From NCBI GenBank assembly GCA_002328035.1, contig DCVL01000057.1:1-7611 (forward strand): DNA of 7,611 bases, given 5' to 3'. The position numbers and the translations under genes were made by a program. Source of the stretch: Geobacter sp. UBA2189 (GTDB lineage Bacteria > Desulfobacterota > Desulfuromonadia > Geobacterales > Pseudopelobacteraceae). Positions 1 through 6,282 of the stretch are shown here, one piece after another; the stretch's first letter is position 1, and every line of letters starts with the position of its first letter. The notes under the pieces were generated by a model. That model saw only the letters and a list, made by a program, of their open reading frames with translations. It was not told the origin of the DNA and did no database searches.

Positions 1-2
1 AC

Positions 3-80
3 CGCAACGACGCCCTGTTCGGCGGCTTTTTGAATGCTGATAATTATGCAAACACAGCCGAATGGAGGTGTGCGGCATGA
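3..80 (+). CDS. 3' end of an unidentified upstream gene (partial)
   Basis: An open frame enters from the left edge and runs 25 codons to a TGA at 78-80. The visible C-terminus reads ALFGGFLNADNYANTAEW followed by RCAA. The stop overlaps the ATG at 77 of the next gene as ATGA, the usual arrangement of translationally coupled genes, which is the main reason to believe this frame. The family cannot be named from 25 residues. Because the next gene resembles a lysozyme-inhibitor family, this could be the partner protein of a two-gene unit, but that is inference. Confidence 0.45.
   Translation, partial: RNDALFGGFLNADNYANTAEWRCAA
64..70 (+). promoter_or_regulatory. Shine-Dalgarno GGAGGTG that fixes the start at 77
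   Basis: A strong GGAGGTG lies 6-8 bases before the ATG at 77. An in-frame ATG at 62 precedes it, but that codon touches the Shine-Dalgarno itself and would add five unlikely residues before the signal peptide. The ATG at 77 is therefore the better start. Confidence 0.6.
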
Positions 81-803
81 TTACATTCAAGATCAAAGCA
101 TTGCTCCATACTGTTCTCATAGTCTTCTTATCTGTCATCTATGTGCCGTTTCAAGTACAAGCAGCAGAACATACCCCCCCAGATAGTCTGCTTCAACAAC
201 TTATCCAGGTTGATAAAGAGCTTAACACAGTATTTAAGGATGCACTAAGTCGCCTTGATGAGAAGGACAAGCAGACGCTTCGAAAAGAACAAAAGGCTTG
301 GATAAAGGAGCGTGACAAGAAGTGCGGCTCTGCTTTCAAAAGTAAGGATATGGATGATTGGTTGCGAAATGCGGCTGCTAAGGAAGAATGTGCGCGGTGT
401 CTTTTGCTGGAGAGTAAAACAAGGATGCTTGAATTTTTTAAGCGAAAAAAAATTGATAAAGTATATGAATTGGTTTCCAGCAAGTATGACAATAGAGAAG
501 GGAAACTGGAAAATAAAAGAAATATCCAATGATAAGCTTTTATTTTATTTATATTGTGTGTTGGGCACACCGAGTCACAATCAGGGTGAAATTAGTGGTG
601 AAGCCCAATATGTTGATGGAAAGGCAGTTTACAACACTGGCAAATGCAAAATAATATTTAGCTTCAGGAATAATTCTGTTGTTGTTCAGGAATATTTGGG
701 TGATCCACTCTGCGCTCCTTATTACGGTTATGGTGTACATTGTGAAGGTGAATATAGGTTGAAAAAAAAGCGGAGGGGAATAAGGGGACAGGCTACTTAT
801 TGA
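77..803 (+). pseudogene. Secreted LprI/DUF1311-like protein, frameshifted, 3' end replaced by a mobile element
   Basis: As it stands, the first frame encodes 151 aa ending at a TGA at 530-532. It begins with a signal peptide (basic start, hydrophobic residues about 9-27, likely cleavage after VQA at 27-29), so the product would be exported to the periplasm. Residues 35-120 are a charged helical segment with W75, RD 79-80, C83, C105, C108 and TRMLEF, the spacing typical of DUF1311/LprI-like proteins, some of which inhibit lysozymes. The next frame then reads without a stop from GNWKIKEISND (about 501) through GEISGEAQYVDGKAVYNTG, CKIIF and VHCEGEYRLKKK to a TGA at 801-803. This is the beta-rich C-terminal half usual in larger members of the family. 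One surplus base around 488-506, for example in GGGAAA at 500-505, would restore a single protein of about 240 aa. The last eight codons (GIRGQATY) are encoded by the left end of the neighbouring RAYT element, so the original C-terminus is lost. A sequencing error cannot be excluded as the cause of the frameshift. Confidence 0.7.
779..802 (+). repeat. Left terminal repeat of the RAYT element
   Basis: The repeat reads AATAAGGGGACAGGCTACTT followed by ATTG. It is itself an imperfect palindrome, with arms AATAAG (779-784) and CTTATT (796-801) around GGGACAGGCTA. Its reverse complement matches the right end except for two G residues. The complementary strand carries GTAGCCTGTCCCC, beginning with the GTAG tetranucleotide known as the recognition foot of REP hairpins. 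Confidence 0.75.
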
Positions 804-826
804 GTGCTTGTTAGAAGGGCTGTCAC

Positions 827-1504
827 ATGCCGAGAATTGCAAGAGCGTTGGGAGACAACTGCTATTACCACATCATCAATCGCGGTAACGGCAGACAACA
901 GGTTTTTCATAAAGATGAAGACTATGGTGCATTTCTGGAACTGATGCAGCAAGCACGGCAGAAACATTCGGTTCGACTGCATGCATGGTGCCTGATGCCC
1001 AACCATTTTCATATTCTCGTGCAACCTGAACATGCGGATGATCTCAACAAATATATGCAGTGGCTTATGACCATCCATGTCCGTCGCTACCATGCGCACT
1101 ACAAAACCAGTGGCCATGTCTGGCAGGGAAGATACAAAAGTTTCATCATCCAGAGTGACGAACACCTGTTAACGGTAGCCCGCTATATTTAAGCCAATCC
1201 TGTGCGTGCCAGTCTTTCGCCAACAGCCACCCAATGGCGATGGTCATCGCATACCGCTCGAACTGCCGGGAGTGCTGGCTTGCAGCCCGACACCTCTTCG
1301 CTGTCGCTACCAGAAGATTGGACTGCTTACGTGGATATGCTGCTAACTGCTGGCGAACTGGAGAAGTTGCAGAAAAGCGTGAACCGTCAGACACCATTTG
1401 GCAAGGAGGATTGGCAACATGAATTATGCCGTAAAATGGGAATGGAATCGACATTGCGACCTGTCGGTTGGCCAAAAGGTAAAAAACGGGGCACCAATAA
1501 GTAG
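827..1504 (+). pseudogene. RAYT-type HUH transposase (Y1 family) with an in-frame ochre stop
   Basis: The reading frame spans 225 codons plus stop, a normal length for this family, but a TAA at 1190-1192 (codon 122) splits it. The first 121 residues hold the Y1 transposase core: the start MPRIARAL with YYHIINRGNGRQQVF (13-27), the metal-binding HUH motif in LMPNHFHILV (H60, H62), and ARYI with the predicted catalytic Y120. Related proteins usually read RYIxxNPVRA with E or H after the isoleucine. Here ANPVRASL follows the stop directly, so a single GAA-to-TAA change explains the break. The downstream part (1193-1504) encodes the C-terminal region ending in GWPKGKKRGTNK. A Shine-Dalgarno AGAAGGG at 813-819 lies 7 bases before the ATG. 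The enzyme would nick and rejoin single-stranded hairpin DNA. The truncated core keeps both catalytic motifs, so residual activity is possible but unproven. Confidence 0.85.
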
Positions 1505-1520
1505 CCTGTCCCCCCTTATT
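1495..1520 (-). repeat. Right terminal repeat of the RAYT element
   Basis: This is an inverted copy of the left end. Read on the minus strand it is AATAAGGGGGGACAGGCTAC followed by TTATTG, identical to 779-802 apart from a run of six G instead of four. AATAAG (1496-1501) and CTTATT (1515-1520) form the internal palindrome. The final transposase codons AAT AAG TAG lie inside the repeat, so the repeat also encodes the protein's C-terminus. Confidence 0.75.
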
Positions 1521-1544
1521 GGCTGTTAGTTTTGCAGGCGATAT

Positions 1545-1584
1545 CTGGTCAAAAAACTGCTGCCGACAACGGGATAATGACCAG
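1545..1584. repeat. Short inverted repeat in the gap after the RAYT element
   Basis: CTGGTCA (1545-1551) and TGACCAG (1578-1584) are perfect reverse complements around a 26-nt interior that itself contains a small CCG/CGG pairing (CCGACAACGG at 1563-1572). The structure lies between the element and the lipoprotein gene. It lacks a T tract on either strand in the right place, so a terminator call is not supported. Its role is unknown and chance is possible. Confidence 0.3.
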
Positions 1585-1627
1585 TAACTGCCGTTTTTGG
1601 GGTTATGCTTCGGTGTGTGAAAAAAGG

Positions 1628-2773
1628 CTACTGATACTGGATGTAGAGTGGTTTGGGATTTAGTCTTAGGAGTTCTTTGGGGGTCATAAGAGGATCACCT
1701 TTTTTTGTATCATTATGATAGAAAAGTTTGAATCCAGTAAACTGTACAGGTTCTGAGACAACGTAGTCTTTGTATGAATCACGTTTCAGACAAGGAGCTC
1801 CCCATCCATCCATATTGATTACAACCTGAACTTCCCTGCTAAGTTTTATCTTTTTGGCATTTATGATGCCATTACGAGTAAAACGGTGAATAATCAATAT
1901 CTTAGGTGGTAATTTGTATTTATTAACCAATTCTTTAAGGTAATTGCTTGCAAAATTGATTTCACTATCATTGTAATTTCCTATTTTTTTTCCAGGCTTT
2001 GCTTTGCTTTCTATCAGATTAAACTCTGGATCTATCCCTAGATGTACATCAGGATTTTTAAGTATCCACTCAAATTCAGGTAGCACTGTTCTGATGTCGT
2101 CATGCCCCGTCTGTATATCTATAAACAGAATTGAACCACTCTCTTTAGCCCATTCATAAACCTTATTTATCAGGCTTTCTGGCATAATTGTCCGGTATTT
2201 GCCTAATTTTCCTGGTTCAGATTGTGCAACCACCGCTATAAGATGCAGTGCGGTCTGTACAGGCATAGCAGGGTCAGCCTGCTCCCATTTCTCTGCTTCG
2301 GTCTTTAGCCGTTTTATCATATCATCTTTTTCAAATTCCCCTAAAGCCCCCATACGTTTTGATAGAGGGTTACCATAATAGGCAATAATTCTTTTGTTTG
2401 GAATTATTGAGCCAGTAAGTGGTGTCGGGTATTTCTTTGGCCATCCTTTATCTTTGGCGAATTTTGGGTCTTCTCCTGCATTGTATCTGTAATTGGTTTT
2501 AGTTCCTTTGGATGAACTTGATTGTCGCTGTACAGCAATTTCAGTTCCTATTGTGCTGCTTGTTTGCTCAAATACTTGAGGAACTGTCTGTGATTTTGAA
2601 GTGCTTAGAGGTTCTTGTGTCGGCTTTTTAACTGGATTTACAGAAGTATTAAACTGAAAATCTTTATTGCAGGCTGTGAGGTTCAAAAAAAACAGTGTTA
2701 AGAACAATGCAAAGGATATAACTCTACATACGGATAAAGGGTTTTTATTAAACACAGAAAGAGCTCCAAACAT
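1628..2773 (-). CDS. Conserved lipoprotein of unknown function
   Basis: The protein has 381 aa. Residues 1-34 are a lipoprotein signal peptide (FALFLTLFFLNLTAC) with lipobox LTAC and acylated Cys35. The following N36 does not match the Asp+2 inner-membrane retention signal, so in a Gram-negative cell the outer membrane is the likely destination. Residues 36-105 are a Ser/Thr/Gln/Pro-rich linker. The folded part (about 118-381) shows alternating hydrophobic strands and helices with IAYYGNPLSKRMGALGEF, ILFIDIQTGHDD (205-216), HLGIDPEF (234-241), GFKLFYHNDT and a C-terminal LNPKPLYIQYQ. This pattern recalls a conserved family of uncharacterised secreted proteins, and the acidic residues at the ends of predicted strands would fit a TIM-barrel hydrolase; that fold is inference. 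The ATG at 2773 has no Shine-Dalgarno. An in-frame GTG at 2755 has GGAG 8 nt upstream and gives a more typical signal peptide, so it may be the true start. The gene stands alone, with paaK 51 bp upstream on the same strand. Confidence 0.75.
   Translation of the reverse strand: MFGALSVFNKNPLSVCRVISFALFLTLFFLNLTACNKDFQFNTSVNPVKKPTQEPLSTSKSQTVPQVFEQTSSTIGTEIAVQRQSSSSKGTKTNYRYNAGEDPKFAKDKGWPKKYPTPLTGSIIPNKRIIAYYGNPLSKRMGALGEFEKDDMIKRLKTEAEKWEQADPAMPVQTALHLIAVVAQSEPGKLGKYRTIMPESLINKVYEWAKESGSILFIDIQTGHDDIRTVLPEFEWILKNPDVHLGIDPEFNLIESKAKPGKKIGNYNDSEINFASNYLKELVNKYKLPPKILIIHRFTRNGIINAKKIKLSREVQVVINMDGWGAPCLKRDSYKDYVVSEPVQFTGFKLFYHNDTKKGDPLMTPKELLRLNPKPLYIQYQ
2762..2767 (-). promoter_or_regulatory. 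Candidate Shine-Dalgarno favouring an internal GTG start at 2755
   Basis: On the minus strand GGAGCT at 2767-2762 precedes the in-frame GTG at 2755-2753 with about 8 bases between. The annotated ATG at 2773 has only A/T-rich sequence before it. A -10-like TACAAT at 2788-2783 would place transcription start almost at the ATG, which would also suit the later GTG. No convincing -35 box accompanies it. Confidence 0.3.
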
Positions 2774-2824
2774 ATTTTAGCTATTGTAGCCTGTTTTAAA
2801 ATTTAATTTTTAACTTGCAGAGAA

Positions 2825-4135
2825 TTATATTTTTCTCTTGTCAATTACCCGCTCTGCCTTACCTTCATGGCGTGGTATGCTGTTGGGCTCAACAAGCTTT
2901 ACGGTAGCGCCGACCCCTAGGGCTGAATGGATCTTCCTTTCTATGGATTCAAGAAATGCACGCTGTTTCTTCATTTCATCAAAGAAAATATTCTCTGTCA
3001 CCTCAATATCAATTTCAAGTGTGTCTGTCACACCAGAACGCTCAACTATAAGTTGGTAGTGAGGTTCACAACCTTCTATTGCAAACAGGACTTCCTCAAT
3101 CTGAGATGGAAATACATTAACTCCTTTTATTATCAACATATCATCACTGCGTCCCATGGTTTTTTTCATACGTACAGATGTTCTACCGCAGGCACAAGGT
3201 TCATTTACAAGGCTGGTTATATCCCGTGTTCTATATCTAATCATCGGGAAGGCTTCTTTTGTAAGGCTTGTTAAAACCAGTTCTCCTACAGAACCTGAAG
3301 GCAGAACCTTTCCAGTTTCGGGGTCAATAATTTCTGCAATAAAGGCATCTTCAGCAATGTGCATACCACATTTATGGAGACATTCTCCCGCAACTCCGGG
3401 GCCGATTACCTCAGAGAGCCCATAATTATCAGTAGCAATTATTTGCAGGCGCTGTTCGATCTCCGCCCTCATAGCCTCAGACCAAGGTTCTCCACCAAAA
3501 AGGCCGACCTTTAAAGAAAGTGATTTTGGATCAATTCCCATTTTGTCGAGCCTGTCAGCAATAGTGAGCGCATAGCTCGGCGTTCCCACCAAAGCAGTAG
3601 TTTTGTAGTCCTGCATAATCATGATCTGTTTTTCGGTATTGCCGCCGCCCATAGGTATGACCGCCGCTCCGATAGTTTCAGAACCATAATGCAAGCCAAA
3701 TGCACCTGTAAACAGACCATAACCAAAAGCTATCTGTACAACATCATCATGTGTAACGCCTGCCGCAGTCATAAAACGGGCTACCAGATTAGACCATGCT
3801 TTAAGGTCATGTCTTGTATAGCCAACAACGGTTGGTTTTCCCGTGGTTCCTGATGATGAATGTATCCTGACTACTTCGCGCAAAGGAACAGCAAACATTC
3901 CATATGGATAGTTAAGTCTCAGATCCTCTTTTGTTGTAAACGGGAGTTTGGAAAGATCCGAAAGAGAGGTGACATCCTCGGGCTCTATACCCAGTTCCTT
4001 GAATTTGTTTTGGTAACATTTAACATTTTTGTAAACCCTGTTAAGGGTCGCCTGTAGCCGCTCAAGCTGAAGCTGTTCCAGCTCTTCACGTGGCATACAT
4101 TCATTCTCTAGATCCCATATTGCTGCGGCACTCAT
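2825..4135 (-). CDS. paaK: Phenylacetate-CoA ligase
   Basis: This 436-aa cytoplasmic adenylate-forming enzyme converts phenylacetate (or a related aryl acid), ATP and CoA to the aryl-CoA, AMP and diphosphate (EC 6.2.1.30 type). Length matches the family. Motifs in order: P-loop SSSGTTGKPT (93-102), GTPSYAL (184-190), DNYGLSE (236-242), YRTRDI (301-306) with the ribose-contacting Asp305, hinge GRSDDMLIIKGVNVFPSQIE (328-347), and the C-terminal GKAERVIDKR with catalytic Lys426. Cys252, Cys256, His259 and the CACG pair (C314, C316) sit where PaaK-like proteins bind a structural metal. The start overlaps the proS stop as ATGA and has GGGGGGAA just upstream, so it is probably translated by coupling. 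In anaerobes such enzymes serve aromatic amino acid or phenylacetate catabolism; no other gene of that pathway is visible here. The exact aryl acid cannot be fixed from sequence. Confidence 0.93.
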   Translation of the reverse strand: MSAAAIWDLENECMPREELEQLQLERLQATLNRVYKNVKCYQNKFKELGIEPEDVTSLSDLSKLPFTTKEDLRLNYPYGMFAVPLREVVRIHSSSGTTGKPTVVGYTRHDLKAWSNLVARFMTAAGVTHDDVVQIAFGYGLFTGAFGLHYGSETIGAAVIPMGGGNTEKQIMIMQDYKTTALVGTPSYALTIADRLDKMGIDPKSLSLKVGLFGGEPWSEAMRAEIEQRLQIIATDNYGLSEVIGPGVAGECLHKCGMHIAEDAFIAEIIDPETGKVLPSGSVGELVLTSLTKEAFPMIRYRTRDITSLVNEPCACGRTSVRMKKTMGRSDDMLIIKGVNVFPSQIEEVLFAIEGCEPHYQLIVERSGVTDTLEIDIEVTENIFFDEMKKQRAFLESIERKIHSALGVGATVKLVEPNSIPRHEGKAERVIDKRKI

Positions 4136-5868
4136 CTGTTCCCCCCACCACAGGCTTTTTGCACTGTTGAAATAACCTTTTCTATAGCCTCTTCAGGGGT
4201 TAGCAACTGTGTTTCCTCTCCGCTACGTTCTTTATATTCGATCTTCCCATCGGCCAACCTCTTTGATCCTACAACTATTTTTAAAGGTATACCGATAAGG
4301 TCATGATCCTTAAACTTAAAACCAGGTCGTTCATCACGATCATCAAGCAGCACCTCAACACCGGCTGACTCAAGACGGTCGTGTATATCACGTGCTGCAG
4401 TCATAACTTCGGGATCTTTTTGTGGATTTATAGCTATGACGGAACAGTGAAAAGGAGCAAGTGGCAGTGGCCAGATAATTCCGTTCTGATCGTTATTCTG
4501 TTCTATCGAGGCTGCAACGGTACGACCGATGCCTATACCATAGCAACCCATAAATATAACCTGCTCTTTTCCATCCTTATCCAGATAGGTGGCATTCATT
4601 GCACTGGAATATTTTGTGCCCAGCTTGAATACATGACCCACCTCAATACCTCGCCATATTTCAAGAACACCATCAGAACAGCGTGGGCAGGCATCTCCTG
4701 CACCTATAAGGCGTATGTCGGCAATCTGCCCAACATTAAAATCACGTCCGAAATTTGCGCCAGTAAAATGGCGATCTGTTTCATTGGCTCCAATCACAAA
4801 ATCAGTTAATGATTCCAATGCATAATCTGCCACAACATCAAGTTCTAATTTAAGTCCTACAGGCCCCAGAAAACCTGGAGGCGAACCGGTAAAGCTGAGG
4901 ATTTCATCATCAGTTGCCATCTGGATTTCATCCCAGCGCAAATGATTTTTCAGTTTCAACTCATTCAGATCATGGTCACCCCTGACAAGTGCCATAACAA
5001 ATTTGCCTTCTCCGTTTGAAAGAACCAGGGTCTTTACCGTGGATGATTGAGGTACGCCCAAGAACTCTGCAACCTCGGCAATACTCCTCTTGTCTGGTGT
5101 ACCAACCTTGGTTAAATCCTTTTTACCCGCCAATCCATCAACTTTTTGTCTTATACCTTCGGCTTTTTCTACATTTGCTGCATATTTGCAGCTGTTGCAG
5201 GATACAATTGCATCTTCTCCGGATGAAGCAAGAACCATGAATTCATGGGAGGCCGAACCACCTATAGAACCGGTATCCGCCTCAACAGCCCTGAAATTGA
5301 GACCACAACGCTCAAATATCCTGTTGTAAGCCTGATACATCTTTTCATATGAGAGATCTGCTGCAGAAGAATCAATATCAAATGAATAGGCATCCTTCAT
5401 TATAAATTCCCGACCTCTCATAAGGCCGAATCTTGGACGGATCTCATCACGGAACTTGATTTGTATCTGATAAAAATTAACTGGCATCTGGCGGTAGCTC
5501 TTGACCTCACGCCTTGCTATGTCAGTGATTATCTCTTCATGGGTTGGTCCCATACAAAATTCATTATCCTTACGATCCTTAAATCGTAAAAGTTCTTTTC
5601 CATATTGAGCCCATCTCTTTGATTCTATCCAGAGTTCTGCCGGTTGCACGCCTGGCATCAGAAGCTCAATCGCCCCTGCCCTGTTCATCTCTTCACGTAC
5701 AATCTGTTCAAATTTACGTATGGAACGCAAGCCTATCGGCATATATGTATAAATGCCTGCCGCTATCTTGCGTATCATTCCGGCACGCATCATTAACTGA
5801 TGGGACACCACCTCTGCATCCGATGGCGTTTCTTTAAGTGTAGGAATAAAGAATTGTGTGTAAAGCAT
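4132..5868 (-). CDS. proS: Prolyl-tRNA synthetase (bacterial type)
   Basis: This 578-aa class II aminoacyl-tRNA synthetase charges tRNA-Pro with proline (EC 6.1.1.15) in the cytosol. Catalytic core: N-terminal YTQFFIPTLKETPSDAEVVS, MPTG-like PIGLRSI (44-50), TxE loop PTHEE (108-112), motif 2 FRDEIRPRFGLMRGREF (139-155), and motif 3 GIGIGRTVAASIEQ (444-457). Between motifs 2 and 3, residues about 225-405 form the INS editing domain that removes mischarged alanine, with Lys279 in SSTVKTLV, the GSPPGFLGPVGL loop (328-339), and two CxxC pairs (C224/C227 and C394/C397). The anticodon-binding domain starts near 473 (FHCSVIAINP) with DDRDERPGFKFKDHDLIGIP (509-528). All expected motifs are present, so it should be functional. 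AAGGTGG (5885-5879), overlapping the stop of the upstream receiver gene, is the likely Shine-Dalgarno, with 10 nt to the ATG. The next gene, paaK, overlaps the stop codon. Confidence 0.97.
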   Translation of the reverse strand: MLYTQFFIPTLKETPSDAEVVSHQLMMRAGMIRKIAAGIYTYMPIGLRSIRKFEQIVREEMNRAGAIELLMPGVQPAELWIESKRWAQYGKELLRFKDRKDNEFCMGPTHEEIITDIARREVKSYRQMPVNFYQIQIKFRDEIRPRFGLMRGREFIMKDAYSFDIDSSAADLSYEKMYQAYNRIFERCGLNFRAVEADTGSIGGSASHEFMVLASSGEDAIVSCNSCKYAANVEKAEGIRQKVDGLAGKKDLTKVGTPDKRSIAEVAEFLGVPQSSTVKTLVLSNGEGKFVMALVRGDHDLNELKLKNHLRWDEIQMATDDEILSFTGSPPGFLGPVGLKLELDVVADYALESLTDFVIGANETDRHFTGANFGRDFNVGQIADIRLIGAGDACPRCSDGVLEIWRGIEVGHVFKLGTKYSSAMNATYLDKDGKEQVIFMGCYGIGIGRTVAASIEQNNDQNGIIWPLPLAPFHCSVIAINPQKDPEVMTAARDIHDRLESAGVEVLLDDRDERPGFKFKDHDLIGIPLKIVVGSKRLADGKIEYKERSGEETQLLTPEEAIEKVISTVQKACGGGNR

Positions 5869-5883
5869 TAATATTAAACCACC

Positions 5884-6267
5884 TTAAATTAAATTATGAC
5901 GCTGAAGCATCTGGCTTACCAGTTCTCTTTGAAACGGTTTTACGATATAGTCATCACAATCACCCTCAAAGAAGGCATCTTCAATATCCTGTGGAGAGCT
6001 GCATGCGGAGATCATAAAAACCTTGGTTCGTTTACCGGAAACATGCTCTCTTTCTCTTATGACTTTAAGGGTTGCAGTCCCATCCATTACAGGCATTACA
6101 ATATCAAGACAGATTAAATCGTAAGGATTTCCTTCAGATACGGCCAGCGCAATCATATCCAGCGCCTGTTGACCATTTTCAGCCTGATCACAGGTTCCGG
6201 ATTCTTCAAGATAGGTTGCCAACATAAGACGACCGATAGTATCGTCGTCAACAATCAGGCTGTGCAT
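5884..6267 (-). CDS. Single-domain response regulator (CheY-like receiver)
   Basis: The 127-aa protein is one receiver domain with nothing after it. Key residues are present: acidic pocket DDD (7-9), phospho-acceptor Asp55 in DLICLDIVMPVMDG, switch Ser87 in FMISAC, aromatic Tyr107 and Lys110 in DDYIVKPF. It should therefore accept a phosphoryl group from a histidine kinase and signal through protein contacts, since there is no DNA-binding or enzymatic output domain. It has four cysteines (26, 53, 89, 104), a little unusual for such a domain. The start has AGAAGGAG (6284-6277) 9 nt upstream, overlapping the ispG stop. Gaps of 15 nt to both ispG and proS imply cotranscription. No kinase gene lies in the window, so its partner and output are unknown. 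Confidence 0.9.
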   Translation of the reverse strand: MHSLIVDDDTIGRLMLATYLEESGTCDQAENGQQALDMIALAVSEGNPYDLICLDIVMPVMDGTATLKVIREREHVSGKRTKVFMISACSSPQDIEDAFFEGDCDDYIVKPFQRELVSQMLQRHNLI

Positions 6268-6282
6268 GGGGGGCTTCTCCTT

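Larger units (their letters stand above)
779..1520 (+). mobile_element. RAYT (REP-associated tyrosine transposase) element with inverted palindromic ends
   Basis: A 742-bp unit is bounded by near-identical inverted repeats at 779-802 and 1495-1520 and holds one HUH/Y1-type transposase gene (827-1504). The 3' half of the gene is visibly richer in GC than the flanking genes, which fits acquired DNA. The left end lies inside the reading frame of the preceding LprI-like gene. The right end contains the transposase stop codon. RAYT proteins of the IS200/IS605-related class act on single-stranded hairpin DNA and are usually domesticated single copies associated with REP sequences. No target-site duplication is expected for this class, and none is evident. 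Confidence 0.75.

Noticed and set aside
500..506. GGGAAAC slippery heptamer as a programmed frameshift site in the LprI-like gene
   Set aside because: A -1 shift on this heptamer moves from the C-terminal frame into the N-terminal frame, the reverse of what is needed; the gene requires a +1 change. Decay or a sequence error is simpler.
193..570. A 125-codon minus-strand frame opposite the LprI-like gene
   Set aside because: Low-complexity Ser/Leu/Phe-rich translation antisense to a frame with a signal peptide and conserved cysteines; no ribosome-binding site.
1202..1504. A separate gene starting at the GTG at 1202
   Set aside because: It is the in-frame continuation of the transposase past the ochre stop (ANPVRASL continues the family sequence) and has no ribosome-binding site of its own.
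2819..2838. AGAGAA/TTCTCT hairpin at the end of paaK as a terminator
   Set aside because: The stem is only six A/T-rich pairs, overlaps the paaK stop and is not followed by a T run on the minus strand.
4381..4809. A 142-codon plus-strand frame opposite proS
   Set aside because: It lies antisense within the conserved proS editing and motif 3 region, and its translation shows no recognisable domain; it is a shadow of the real gene.
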